Positions 19,163 through 27,926 are shown, numbered from the stretch's first letter. The stretch: 64,000 bases of DNA from CAWHXG01 sp963833235 (GCA_963833235.1 CAWHXG010000003.1:276711-340710), one strand, 5' to 3'. Program-made: numbers and translations. The notes: a model not told the origin generated them from the sequence alone.

Positions 19163-20360
19163 CTTGCTCGGCCAGCTTCGCCAGCGCCAGATCGGCGACG
19201 CCGTCCACGGCATAGGCCGCCGCCCCCATCGCCCACATCTGGTCCCCCCATTTGTGAATCACGATCTCGGGCGGCGCCACGTCCACCTGCACGACCTGCT
19301 GGCGGATGCTCTCCAGAACCTCCTCGGCATACAGGAAATCCAGCTGCATCCGCTCGCCCGAAAGGATGATCAGCTGCGGATCGAAGATGTTCACCAGGTT
19401 CGCCAGCCCCAGGGCGAACATCCGGCTGGACCGCTCCACGATCGTCTGCGCCGTCCGGTCGCCGCCGCGCGCCGCCGCGATCAGCCGCACGATCTTGTCG
19501 CTGTCGCTGCCGCTGTCGTCCCAGTCGCGCAGCATCGCCGCCTCGCGCAGGATCGCGTAATCGCCTACATAGGCCTCCAGGCAGCCGCGCTGGCCGCAGC
19601 GGCAAAGCGCCCCGTCCAGATGCACCTTGGTATGACCGAATTCAGCGCCGCAGCCACGCGCACCCCGGTAAAGTTCGCCGCCCAGCACGATCCCGGACCC
19701 CACGCCGCTCTCGATCGTCACCACCAGGAAATCCTGCACAGCCCGGCCAAGGCCGAAGGTCCGCTCCGCCATGGCCACGAGGTTGGCGTCGTTGTCGAGG
19801 TAGACCGGCCGCCCGAGCGCGTCCGCCAGAAGCCGGCGCAGCGGCACGTTGCGCTCGCGCAGCGTCGGCGACCAGTAGGCGATGCCGCCAGCCGCGTCGA
19901 TGAAGCCCGCAAGGCCGATCCCCACGCCAGAGATGGCCGCGAAGTCCAGCCCGGCCCGCTCCGCCGAACGCGCCAGCGCCTCGGCCAGCAGCGGCACCAG
20001 GTCGTGCGTCTCGTAGCCCGCAGGGTCGAGGGCGAACTGGTCCTCGCCAACCTGGGTCCCCTCGAAATCGAGGAACACCACCGACGCGGTGCGGCGCGCC
20101 AGCTTCACGCCCGCCACCACATGCGCCGCCCCGCGCACCCGCAGGCCCACCCGCGGCCGCCCGCGGCGGATCTCGCCGGGATCGGCGCGCCGCTCGACCT
20201 CCTCGATCAGCCCCTCGCGGATCAGATCCGCGGTGATCGCCGTCACCGTCGCCTGGCTGATCCCGGTGCTGCGGGCCAGATCGACCCGCGCGATCCGCCG
20301 CGCCTGCCGGATCTCGGTGAACACGCGCCGCCGGCCTTGGCCGCGCAGATCGTTCAGCAT
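19155..20360 (-). CDS. xylR: ROK-family transcriptional regulator, xylose repressor XylR type
   Basis: This 401-residue ROK protein probably represses the flanking xylose genes and is released by xylose. I start it at ATG 20360 because AGGAGGG sits six bases before it. Upstream in-frame codons lack a ribosome site. Residues ~12-55 form a winged helix-turn-helix (ARSTGISQATVTAITADLIREGLI). The rest is a ROK fold with AYWSPT, DNDANL and ESGVGSGIVLGGELYRG. The zinc-binding GH(243)...C253xC255xxxxC260LE motif typical of ROK repressors is complete. It is divergent from xylF. The ASPIC gene overlaps its 3' end and may be cotranscribed. Confidence 0.88.
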   Translation of the reverse strand: MLNDLRGQGRRRVFTEIRQARRIARVDLARSTGISQATVTAITADLIREGLIEEVERRADPGEIRRGRPRVGLRVRGAAHVVAGVKLARRTASVVFLDFEGTQVGEDQFALDPAGYETHDLVPLLAEALARSAERAGLDFAAISGVGIGLAGFIDAAGGIAYWSPTLRERNVPLRRLLADALGRPVYLDNDANLVAMAERTFGLGRAVQDFLVVTIESGVGSGIVLGGELYRGARGCGAEFGHTKVHLDGALCRCGQRGCLEAYVGDYAILREAAMLRDWDDSGSDSDKIVRLIAAARGGDRTAQTIVERSSRMFALGLANLVNIFDPQLIILSGERMQLDFLYAEEVLESIRQQVVQVDVAPPEIVIHKWGDQMWAMGAAAYAVDGVADLALAKLAEQGG

Positions 20361-20556
20361 GCCGACCCTCCTGTCGCGCCCTCTGCCGCGCCCTCTGCTG
20401 CGCCCGTTGTCCCAGCCGGCGCGGTTCCGGCTGCCCGCCGGCCCCGCATCCTTGCGCCACAATCACTAAGGGGAAGTTTTCTTGCGACATAGCTTAAAAG
20501 GTGGCATCGAATGCGACAGGGGCGAGATGCCCGCCAGAGGTTCAGGGAGGACCCAT
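20361..20556. promoter_or_regulatory. Divergent xylR/xylF promoter region
   Basis: The 196-bp interval separates the divergent xylR and xylF starts. The half nearest xylF (20461-20515) is AT-rich compared with its surroundings and holds AAGTTTTCTTGCGACATAGC and TTAAAAGG, a plausible site for RNA polymerase and XylR. A weak GCCAC/GTGGC inverted repeat brackets it (20456-20460, 20501-20505). I see no clear second copy of the ACTTTG-N5-CAAAGT palindrome found before xylB. Ribosome sites AGGAGGG (xylR) and AGGGAGG (xylF) mark the edges. Confidence 0.45.
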
Positions 20557-21582
20557 ATGAGATTTCCAGTCATCGCGGCCACGGCCATCGGCCTGATCGC
20601 AACGCTGCCCGCCTACGCCCAGGACATGACGGTCGGCGTCAGCTGGTCGAACTTCCAGGAAGAGCGCTGGAAGACCGACGAGGCCGCCATCAAGGAGGCG
20701 CTCGACGCCGCCGGCGCCGAATACGTCTCGACCGACGCGCAAAGCTCCTCGTCCAAGCAGCTCTCCGACATCGAGAGCCTGATCGCCCAGGGGGTCGACG
20801 CGCTGATCATCCTCGCCCAGGACAGCGACGCCATCGGCCCCGCCGTGCAGGCCGCCGCCGACGAGGGCATCCCGGTGGTGGGCTACGACCGCCTGATCGC
20901 CGATCCGCGCGCCTTCTACCTGACCTTCGACAACGTCGAGGTCGGCCGGATGCAGGCCCGCGCCGTGCTCGAGGCCGCGCCCGAGGGCAACTACGTGATG
21001 ATCAAGGGCTCGCCCACCGACCCGAACGCCGATTTCCTCCGCGGCGGCCAGCAGGAGGTCCTGCAGGAAGCCGTCGACAGCGGCGCCATCACCATCGTCG
21101 ACGAGGCCTATACCGACCAGTGGCTGCCCGCCAACGCGCAGCGCAACATGGAGCAGATCCTGACCGCCCAGGACAATGACGTCGACGCGGTCGTGGCCTC
21201 CAACGACGGTACCGCCGGCGGCGCCGTCGCCGCGCTCACCGCCCAGGGCATGGACGGCATCCCAGTCTCCGGCCAGGACGGCGACCATGCCGCGCTGAAC
21301 CGCATCGCCAAGGGCACCCAGACCGTCTCCGTTTGGAAGGACAGCCGCGACCTCGGCCGCGAAGCCGCCGAGATCGCCGTCTCCATGGCCGGCGGCACCG
21401 AGATGGAAGGCGTCGAGGGCGCGGTCGAGTTCGAGGCCCCCGGCGGCCAGACCCTCTGGGCCAAGTTCCTGGAGCCGATCCCGGTGACCCAGGACAACCT
21501 CGACGTGGTCGTCGATGCCGGCTGGATCGACCAGGAATCGCTCTGCCAGGGCGTCACCGGCGGCCCCTCGCCCTGTAACTGA
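20557..21582 (+). CDS. xylF: D-xylose ABC transporter substrate-binding protein XylF
   Basis: This periplasmic pentose-binding protein delivers D-xylose to XylH/XylG. The ATG at 20557 follows AGGGAGG. An upstream in-frame start would add 25 residues before the signal peptide and is rejected. The 341-residue product has a signal peptide (cleavage after AYA, residue 21) and a type I periplasmic-binding fold of the ribose/xylose family: MTVGVSWSNFQEERWKTDE, IVDEAYTDQWLPANAQ, ASNDGTAGGAVAAL and VSGQDGD. It is the first gene of xylF-xylH-xylG. A strong hairpin immediately after its stop probably helps keep its expression above that of the membrane components. Confidence 0.95.
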   Translation: MRFPVIAATAIGLIATLPAYAQDMTVGVSWSNFQEERWKTDEAAIKEALDAAGAEYVSTDAQSSSSKQLSDIESLIAQGVDALIILAQDSDAIGPAVQAAADEGIPVVGYDRLIADPRAFYLTFDNVEVGRMQARAVLEAAPEGNYVMIKGSPTDPNADFLRGGQQEVLQEAVDSGAITIVDEAYTDQWLPANAQRNMEQILTAQDNDVDAVVASNDGTAGGAVAALTAQGMDGIPVSGQDGDHAALNRIAKGTQTVSVWKDSRDLGREAAEIAVSMAGGTEMEGVEGAVEFEAPGGQTLWAKFLEPIPVTQDNLDVVVDAGWIDQESLCQGVTGGPSPCN

Positions 21583-21590
21583 GCCGAACC

Positions 21591-21618
21591 GCCGGTCGCC
21601 CCCCAAAGGGCGGCCGGC
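21591..21618 (+). other. Strong stem-loop between xylF and xylH
   Basis: GCCGGTCGCCC (21591-21601) pairs with GGGCGGCCGGC (21608-21618) over 11 bp with one G-T wobble and a 6-nt loop. It begins 8 bases after the xylF stop in a 220-bp C-rich gap. No T-tract follows. Such hairpins after binding-protein genes commonly act as 3' stabilisers or partial terminators, giving an excess of binding protein over permease. That role here is inferred. Confidence 0.6.
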
Positions 21619-21802
21619 ACCCGCCATCGGCGCGGCGGACTGAACCCCGCCCTACCCCGGGACGCACCGGGCCCCCGCCTCAAGGGCCGCCCGCCACCGC
21701 AAGACGGGGCCCGCCCCGCCGCCGCCCCCCCGCCGCCCCCCACCGTCCGCCGCGAACACCGCCGGCCCGGGGCACACGCCACACCCGCACAAAGGCGCCC
21801 CC

Positions 21803-23098
21803 ATGGCCGAAACCACAGCCGCCCCAGCCGCCCCCCCGCGCCGCAGCTTCCTGCAGACGCTCGAGGTCGATACCCGCCTCCTCGGCATGATCGGCGCCTT
21901 CGTGATCCTCTGCATCGGGTTCGACCTCATCACCGGCGGCCGCTTCCTCACCCCGCGCAACGTCTTCAACCTCACCATCCAGACCGTCAGCGTCGCCATC
22001 ATGGCCACCGGCATGGTCTTCGTCATCGTCACCCGCCACATCGACCTCTCCGTCGGCGCGCTGCTGGCCACCTGCTCGGCGGTCATGGCGATCACCCAGA
22101 CCCAGATCCTGCCGAACGCGCTCGGCCTCGGCCTCAACCACCCGATGACCGCACCCATCACCATCCTCGTGGGCCTGCTTACCGGCACCCTCATCGGCGC
22201 CTTCCAGGGCTGGCTCGTGGGCTACCTCACCATCCCCGCCTTCATCGTCACCCTCGGCGGCCTCCTCGTCTGGCGCAACGTCGCGTGGTACCTCACCGGC
22301 GGCCAGACCATCGGCCCGCTCGATTCCACATTCATGCAGTTCGGCGGCATCAACGGCACGCTCGGCACGCAGCTCTCCTGGATCGTCGGCATCCTCGCCA
22401 CGATCGCCGCCATCGCCGCCCTCTGGAACGCGCGGCGCAACAAGATGCGGCACGATTTCCCGGTGAAGCCGCTCTGGGCGGAAGGCCTGATGGCCGCCAT
22501 CGCCGCCGTCGCCATCCTCGGCTTCGTCGCGCTGCTCAACGCCTACGAGGTGCCGACGGCCCGCCTGCGCCGCGCCGCCAGCGCCGCCGGCGAAGCCCTG
22601 CCCGAAGGCTACACCGAAGGCTACGGCATCCCCATCTCCGTCATCGTCCTGGTCGCCATCGCCATCGTCATGACGATCATCGCGCGCCGCACCCGGCTCG
22701 GCCGCTACATCTTCGCCACCGGCGGCAACCCCGACGCGGCAGAGCTGTCGGGCATCAACACGCGGCTCCTCACCGTCAAGGTCTTCGCCATCATGGGCGC
22801 CCTCTGCGCGCTCTCGGCGGTCGTCGCCTCCGCCCGGCTGGCCAACCACAGCAACGACATCGGCACGCTCGACGAGCTGCGCGTCATCGCCGCCGCGGTG
22901 ATTGGCGGCACCGCCCTCTCCGGCGGCATCGGCACCATCTACGGCGCCATCCTCGGTGCGCTCATCATGCAGTCGCTGCAATCGGGCATGGCCATGGTGG
23001 GCGTCGACGCGCCCTTCCAGAACATCGTCGTGGGCGGCGTCCTCGTCTTCGCCGTGCTGATCGACATCCTCTACCGCCGCCGCACGGGAGTTGCCTGA
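21803..23098 (+). CDS. xylH: D-xylose ABC transporter permease XylH
   Basis: This 431-residue inner-membrane permease of the ribose/xylose (BPD_transp_2) family forms the translocation pathway. About ten hydrophobic segments are visible, with the family block RHIDLSVGALLA (about 77-88) and GGTALSGGIGTIYGA near residues 370-385. A soluble loop around 212-235 (WNARRNKMRHDFPVKP) and another near 255-275 are typical of XylH rather than RbsC. The ATG at 21803 has only a weak ribosome site and lies 220 bp after xylF beyond the hairpin. Its stop overlaps the xylG start (TGATG). Confidence 0.93.
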   Translation: MAETTAAPAAPPRRSFLQTLEVDTRLLGMIGAFVILCIGFDLITGGRFLTPRNVFNLTIQTVSVAIMATGMVFVIVTRHIDLSVGALLATCSAVMAITQTQILPNALGLGLNHPMTAPITILVGLLTGTLIGAFQGWLVGYLTIPAFIVTLGGLLVWRNVAWYLTGGQTIGPLDSTFMQFGGINGTLGTQLSWIVGILATIAAIAALWNARRNKMRHDFPVKPLWAEGLMAAIAAVAILGFVALLNAYEVPTARLRRAASAAGEALPEGYTEGYGIPISVIVLVAIAIVMTIIARRTRLGRYIFATGGNPDAAELSGINTRLLTVKVFAIMGALCALSAVVASARLANHSNDIGTLDELRVIAAAVIGGTALSGGIGTIYGAILGALIMQSLQSGMAMVGVDAPFQNIVVGGVLVFAVLIDILYRRRTGVA

Positions 23099-23859
23099 TG
23101 CCCACGCAAGCCGGAACCCCGCTTGTCGAGATGCGCGACATCTCCATCGCCTTCGGCGGCGTCCAGGCCGTCGACCATGTCAGCATCGAGCTTCACGCGG
23201 GCGAAGTCGTCGGCCTGCTCGGCCATAACGGCGCCGGCAAGTCGACGCTGATCAAGATCCTCTCGGGCGCCTACCGGGCCGACAGCGGCGAGATCTTCAT
23301 CAATGGCGAGAAGGCCGCCATCGCCAACCCGCGCGACGCCCGCGCCTACAACATCGAGACGATCTACCAGACCCTCGCCCTTGCCGACAATCTCGATGCC
23401 GCCTCCAACCTCTTCCTCGGCCGCGAGCTCGTCACCTCGCTCGGCATGGTCGACGACGACGCGATGGAGGCCGAGACCCGGCGCATCATGGCCCGCCTCA
23501 ACCCCAACTTCTCCAAGTTCGCGTCGCCGGTCGCGGCCCTTTCCGGTGGCCAGCGCCAGTCGGTCGCCATCGCGCGCGCCGTCTACTTCAACGCCCGCAT
23601 CCTCATCATGGACGAGCCCACCGCCGCCCTCGGCCCGCAGGAGACGCGCATGGTCTCCGAGCTCATCACCCAGCTCAAGGCCGACGGCATCGGCATCTTT
23701 CTCATCAGCCACGACGTGCACGACGTCATGCAGCTCTGCGACCGCGCCAGCGTGATGAAGAACGGCCAGCTCGTGGGCAGTGTCGATATTGCCGACGTGA
23801 CCGACGACGATCTGCTCAGCATGATCATCCTCGGCCGCCGGCCCGGCGAAGCGGCCTAG
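23098..23859 (+). CDS. xylG: D-xylose ABC transporter ATP-binding protein XylG (single domain)
   Basis: XylG provides ATP hydrolysis for xylose import. The ATG at 23098 overlaps the xylH stop by one base. It has one complete ABC domain in 253 residues: Walker A GHNGAGKS (42-49), Q-loop around IYQTLALADN, signature LSGGQ (148-152), Walker B ILIMDEP (168-174) and the switch His in ISHD. Classical E. coli XylG has two fused ABC domains (about 510 residues). This short form would act as a homodimer, as seen in some alphaproteobacterial pentose systems. It is the last gene of the xylose cluster. Confidence 0.92.
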   Translation: MPTQAGTPLVEMRDISIAFGGVQAVDHVSIELHAGEVVGLLGHNGAGKSTLIKILSGAYRADSGEIFINGEKAAIANPRDARAYNIETIYQTLALADNLDAASNLFLGRELVTSLGMVDDDAMEAETRRIMARLNPNFSKFASPVAALSGGQRQSVAIARAVYFNARILIMDEPTAALGPQETRMVSELITQLKADGIGIFLISHDVHDVMQLCDRASVMKNGQLVGSVDIADVTDDDLLSMIILGRRPGEAA

Positions 23860-24270
23860 GCCGGTCTTTCGCGGCTGCCACAGGGTCTCGCGGCGCCCGC
23901 CGATACAACCTTAAGTCAACTTCGCGCCAGGGATGACCGAGAGCGCGGAAAATTCGGGCACCGAAGAAACAGTTCCCCCGTCGGGGCCCGTATGCCTTGC
24001 CGTTCCGGCGGCCGCGGCACATCTATGACATGTCGTTTGGGCGCGGCCATGGCGGAAACCTCCTCCCTTCCAAGATGGTCGTCGCCCGAGCGGCACCGGC
24101 GCGCGCCCCGGCCGCCGTCCCCCTCCCGCATGCCGACCACTCCGCCCGCTCTCTCGCCGTGGCGCTTGGATCACGCATTCGTCACGGAATTTAACCATCA
24201 GCCGGGAATTCCTTAGTGTTTTCTAAATTTCCGGCGTGTGATGAAGGCGTAAAAGGTAAGGAGCCTCGTC
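23860..24270. other. 411-bp gap without a recognisable gene
   Basis: The interval follows xylG. Short open frames exist on both strands but none has a ribosome site plus a recognisable protein. The last ~60 bp (24185-24240) is AT-rich (GGAATTTAACC, TTCCTTAGTGTTTTCTAAAT) and could hold the promoter for the small ORF at 24271. No tRNA or terminator with a T-tract was found. Confidence 0.4.
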
Positions 24271-24372
24271 ATGGGTCAGAAGCAGGAACAGAGCACGCAA
24301 TCCGCGCAGGCGCCGCGGCCGGCACCGCCGCCCAAGCCGGCGCCGAAATTCCCCGATTGGGCGATGATCTGA
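24271..24372 (+). CDS. Small proline-rich ORF, 33 residues
   Basis: The ATG at 24271 is preceded by AAGGAG at about 8-nt spacing and follows an AT-rich putative promoter. The encoded peptide has a polar, glutamine-rich N-terminus (MGQKQEQSTQSAQ), an alternating Pro/Ala/Lys centre (APRPAPPPKPAPK) and a short hydrophobic tail ending in WAMI. I do not recognise a family. The good translation signals make it more credible than the many GC-driven open frames here, but expression is unproven. Confidence 0.4.
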   Translation: MGQKQEQSTQSAQAPRPAPPPKPAPKFPDWAMI

Positions 24373-24458
24373 AACAGCCGCCTCCACGTCAGGCGCCCTG
24401 TCGGACGCACTGAAAAATCGGCCCCGGGCTTTTCAGGCCTCAAGTCGCGGTCGGAACG

Positions 24459-24486
24459 AAAAAGGGCGCCGCAACCTGCAGCGCCC
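24459..24486 (-). terminator. Rho-independent terminator of ndk
   Basis: Read on the minus strand, GGGCGC and GCGCCC (24481-24486, 24464-24469) form a perfect stem, with an inner GCA/TGC pairing. A TTTTT run follows at once (24459-24463). It lies about 40 bp after the ndk stop, in the right orientation. Confidence 0.75.
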
Positions 24487-24526
24487 GATATTCCGGCAAT
24501 TCACCCCGCCGACTGGCGGGGTCGCG

Positions 24527-24949
24527 TCAGCCGACCAATTCCATACCGGCGAAGAAATATCCGATCTCCTGCGCCGCCGTCTCCGGCGCGTCGGACCCGT
24601 GCACCGAATTCTCGCCGACCAATTCCGAGAAGTCGGCGCGGATGGTGCCCGGCTCCGCATCGGCGGGGTTGGTCGCGCCCATGATCTCGCGGTTCTTCGC
24701 GATGGCGCCCTCGCCTTCCAGCACCTGCACCACGACCGGCCCGCTCGCCATGAACTCGCACAGTTCGTCGTAGAACGGCCGTTCGGCATGCACTTCGTAG
24801 AACTTGCCGGCCTGCGCCTTCGTCAGGTGCAGCCGCTTCTGGGCCACGATGGTCAGGCCCGCCTCCTCGAACTTGGCATTGATCTTGCCGGTCAGGTTGC
24901 GCCGGGTCGCGTCCGGCTTGATGATCGACAGCGTGCGTTCGGTGGCCAT
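24527..24949 (-). CDS. ndk: Nucleoside-diphosphate kinase Ndk
   Basis: Ndk transfers the gamma-phosphate of ATP to nucleoside diphosphates through a phosphohistidine, balancing NTP and dNTP pools. I start it at ATG 24949 (MATERTLSIIKPDA), giving the canonical 140 residues. A longer in-frame extension upstream has no support. The active-site His117 lies in NSVHGSD, and KPDATRR and GATNPADAEPGTIR are nucleotide-binding elements. AGAGG lies just upstream. It is monocistronic, with its own terminator, divergent from the ABC-F gene. Confidence 0.97.
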   Translation of the reverse strand: MATERTLSIIKPDATRRNLTGKINAKFEEAGLTIVAQKRLHLTKAQAGKFYEVHAERPFYDELCEFMASGPVVVQVLEGEGAIAKNREIMGATNPADAEPGTIRADFSELVGENSVHGSDAPETAAQEIGYFFAGMELVG

Positions 24950-25256
24950 GGCCTGCCTCTTTCTTGACTTCGCGAGTGCGGGGGGCGCGGTGCCCCGGTA
25001 AGACCCGGAGGGCGGCATCCCGCCCGTCCGTTCCGGCGGTTGGCTAGCATGGAGGCCCAGGGTTGGAAAGGCCGGTTGGAACGGCCGCGCTGCCGCGATG
25101 CCGCGCGTCCAGGTCCCTGCCCAAGCGTGACCGCACCGCGCGCAGGGGTCCGACACAAAGCCGACCGAAAGCCGACGCCGGGCCGACACTCGATTTCGCC
25201 CTCCGAGGGGCCTCGCCGCATTGACGCCGCAGCCCCGCTGCGGCACAGCAGCGCCC
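24950..25256. other. Divergent ndk / ABC-F intergenic region
   Basis: The 307-bp interval lies between two genes transcribed away from each other and must contain both promoters. It is GC-rich throughout. I could not pick out convincing -35/-10 elements, and no RNA gene is evident. Frames that cross it are extensions of ndk or of the ABC-F gene without ribosome sites. Confidence 0.35.
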
Positions 25257-27104
25257 ATGCTCCGCATCGCAGACATCACCTATTCGGTCGAGGGCCGGCC
25301 GCTGTTCGCGGGCGCCAGCGCGGTCGTGCCCGATGGCCACAAGGTCGGACTCGTGGGGCGTAACGGTACCGGAAAGACCACGCTTTTCAACCTGATACGC
25401 GGCGATCTTGTGCTCGAGGGCGGCGAGATCGCGCTGCCGCAACGCGCCCGGATCGGCGGCGTCGCGCAGGAGGTGCCGGCCTCCGGGACGTCGCTTATCG
25501 ACACCGTGCTGGAGGCCGATACCGAGCGCGCCGGCCTCATGGCCGAGGCCGAGACGGCCACCGACCCCACCCGCATCGCCGAGGTCCAGACCCGCCTCGC
25601 CGATATCGACGCCTGGTCCGCCGAGGCCCGCGCGTCCAGCATTCTCAAGGGCTTGGGTTTCGACATTGATGAGCAATCCATGCCCTGCAGCGCCTTTTCG
25701 GGGGGCTGGCGGATGCGCGTGGCGCTGGCCGGTGTGCTCTTCGCCCGCCCCGATCTTCTGCTTCTGGACGAGCCCACGAACTACCTCGACCTCGAAGGCG
25801 CGCTCTGGCTCGAAAGCTACCTCGCCGCCTACCCGCACACGGTCATCATCATCAGCCACGACCGCGGCCTGCTGAACCGCGCCGTCAACGCTATCCTGCA
25901 TCTCGAAGACCGGAAACTTACGTTCTATCAAGGGCCTTACGACCAATTCGCCCGCGCCCGCGCCGCCAAGCGCGCCGTCCAGGCCGCCGAGGCGCGCAAG
26001 CAGGGCCTGCAGCGCGCGCATCTGCAAAGCTTCGTTGACCGGTTCCGCTATAAGGCCAGCAAGGCCAAGCAGGCCCAGGCGCGGATCAAGATGCTCGAGA
26101 AGATGGAAACGATCACCGCGCCCGAGGACGAGGCCCGCCAGGTCTTCACCTTCCCCGAGCCCGAGGAGCTGTCGCCGCCCATCGTCAACCTGGAAGGCGC
26201 CGAGGTCGGTTATGGCGGCAAGGCGGTGCTCCGCAAGCTTTCGCTGCGCATCGACCAGGACGACCGGATCGCGCTTCTGGGCAAGAACGGCGAAGGAAAA
26301 TCCACGCTGAGCAAACTCTTGTCGGGCAGACTTGAAGCGATGTCGGGCCGGATGATCACCTCGAACAAGCTGCGGATCGGCTATTTCGCGCAGCACCAGG
26401 TCGACGAGCTCTTCATCGACGAGACGCCGCTGGAGCATCTGCGCCGCGTCCGCCCCGACGATGCGCCGGCGAAGCTTCGCGCGCGGCTGGCCGGCTTCGG
26501 GTTGCTCGCCGATCAGGCCGATACGGTCGTGGGCCGGCTCTCGGGCGGGCAGAAGGCACGGCTCTCGCTGCTGCTGGCCACCCTGCACGCGCCACACCTG
26601 CTGATCCTCGACGAACCCACCAACCACCTCGACATGGAAAGCCGCGAGGGCCTGGTGCAGGCCCTCAGCGCCTATTCCGGCGCGGTGATCCTGGTGAGCC
26701 ACGACATGCACCTGCTCAGCCTGGTGGCCGACCGGCTCTGGCTGGTGAAGGACGGGCGGGTCGAACCCTATGAGGACGATCTGGAGGGGTATCGCCGCTT
26801 CCTGCTCACCGGTAACGGTCCCAAGCGTCCCGAGCCCGCCAAGCCCGCCCCGAAGCGCGCCAGCCGCGACGAGATGCAGGGCATGCGCGCCGAGGTGCGC
26901 CGCTGCGAAGAGAGGCTGGGCAAGCTCAACGCCATGCGCGACAAGCTGGCCACCAAGCTCGCCAACCCGGCGCTCTACGACGAGGCGCGGCTGCAGGAGG
27001 CGGAGGTCTGGCAGCGCAAGTACGCCGAGGTGATGGAGGCCCTGGAACGGGCAGAAACCATGTGGCTTTCGGCGCAAGAGAAGCTGGAGGCAGCCGCGGC
27101 CTGA
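25257..27104 (+). CDS. ABC-F family ATPase (Uup/YheS-like)
   Basis: This soluble duplicated ABC protein of 615 residues lacks transmembrane segments. ABC-F proteins act on ribosomes. Domain 1 has Walker A GRNGTGKTT (34-42), signature FSGGW and Walker B LLLLDEPTNYLDL. Domain 2 has GKNGEGKST, LSGGQKARL and LLILDEPTNHLDM. A basic linker (KAKQAQARIKMLEKME) joins them, and a C-terminal Lys/Glu-rich coiled coil spans about residues 535-612. That coiled coil favours the Uup/YheS type over EttA. The ATG at 25257 starts exactly at MLRIADITY. An alternative start 12 codons earlier is less family-like. Confidence 0.9.
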   Translation: MLRIADITYSVEGRPLFAGASAVVPDGHKVGLVGRNGTGKTTLFNLIRGDLVLEGGEIALPQRARIGGVAQEVPASGTSLIDTVLEADTERAGLMAEAETATDPTRIAEVQTRLADIDAWSAEARASSILKGLGFDIDEQSMPCSAFSGGWRMRVALAGVLFARPDLLLLDEPTNYLDLEGALWLESYLAAYPHTVIIISHDRGLLNRAVNAILHLEDRKLTFYQGPYDQFARARAAKRAVQAAEARKQGLQRAHLQSFVDRFRYKASKAKQAQARIKMLEKMETITAPEDEARQVFTFPEPEELSPPIVNLEGAEVGYGGKAVLRKLSLRIDQDDRIALLGKNGEGKSTLSKLLSGRLEAMSGRMITSNKLRIGYFAQHQVDELFIDETPLEHLRRVRPDDAPAKLRARLAGFGLLADQADTVVGRLSGGQKARLSLLLATLHAPHLLILDEPTNHLDMESREGLVQALSAYSGAVILVSHDMHLLSLVADRLWLVKDGRVEPYEDDLEGYRRFLLTGNGPKRPEPAKPAPKRASRDEMQGMRAEVRRCEERLGKLNAMRDKLATKLANPALYDEARLQEAEVWQRKYAEVMEALERAETMWLSAQEKLEAAAA

Positions 27105-27238
27105 CCTGCTGCGACGCATAAGCTTCGGGATGTAAGTTACTGGTGGTAAATAAAAATCTTCCGACCATGCTCAATTCTGATAGCATTACCTCAGGTGAGC
27201 TTATCGCCGCAAGTCGCTGTTCCAGATAGGAAATAGCC

Positions 27239-27868
27239 CTGGATACCGCAACAGCCCTCACCGCCTTCGTCACCCTCGTCGTCGTGATCGACCCCATCGG
27301 TCTGGCGCCGATGTTCGTGGCCCTTACCAGCGGCATGGATGCCCGGCATCGTCGCGCGGTCGCCCTGCGCGCCTGCGGCGTCGCGTTCTGCGTGCTGACG
27401 ATCTTCGGCCTGCTCGGCGACGCGGTGCTCGAGACGCTCGGCATCTCGCTTCCGGCCTTCCGGATCGCGGGCGGCCTGCTGCTCTTCTTCATCGCCATCG
27501 ACATGCTGTTCGAGAAGCGCACCGAGCGGCGCGAGGGGCGTCATGCAGAAGCCGACCACGACCCGTCCGTCTTTCCCCTGGCCACCCCGCTCATCGCCGG
27601 GCCCGGCGCCATGGCGACCATGATCCTTCTGGGCACCGCGCCCGGCGGCTCCTGGCTGAACCTGCTCGAGACCCACCTCATCATGGGCGCGGTAATCCTG
27701 CTGTGTCTCGCCCTCTTCATGATGGCGGGGCTGATCGAGCGCGTTCTGGGCCGCACCGGCATCGTCGTGGTCACCCGGCTCCTGGGCATGCTGCTGGCCG
27801 CCCTCTCCGTCCAGTTCGTGCTCGACGGGCTGACGGCCCTCGGGATCGTGCCCCCGCTTTCGGGATGA
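27239..27868 (+). CDS. MarC-family integral membrane protein, apparent CTG start
   Basis: This 209-residue protein of the MarC/YchE-type family has six hydrophobic segments. The family function is unresolved despite the historical link to multiple antibiotic resistance. The conserved start LDTATALTAFVTLVVVIDPIGLAPMF begins at CTG 27239. An in-frame stop lies at 27227 and the only later start (GTG 27284) would delete the first membrane helix. ATAGGAA is placed eight bases before the CTG. Either CTG is used as a start or an A was misread as C. The upstream ~130 bp is unusually AT-rich and probably holds the promoter. Confidence 0.8.
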   Translation: MDTATALTAFVTLVVVIDPIGLAPMFVALTSGMDARHRRAVALRACGVAFCVLTIFGLLGDAVLETLGISLPAFRIAGGLLLFFIAIDMLFEKRTERREGRHAEADHDPSVFPLATPLIAGPGAMATMILLGTAPGGSWLNLLETHLIMGAVILLCLALFMMAGLIERVLGRTGIVVVTRLLGMLLAALSVQFVLDGLTALGIVPPLSG

Positions 27869-27926
27869 GCCGCTCGAAATCCCCGTCGCGCTTGCCTATC
27901 TGAGGGGGAGCGACAGGGAGGCTGCG

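Noticed and set aside
20456..20505. GCCAC/GTGGC inverted repeat in the xylR-xylF gap as an operator
   Set aside because: Only 5 bp of pairing across about 40 bp, expected by chance at this GC content.
24411..24435. TGAAAA...TTTTCA inverted repeat as a terminator for the 33-codon ORF
   Set aside because: The inner part (GGCCCCGGGC) cannot form a stem with a legal loop, so the structure is weak.
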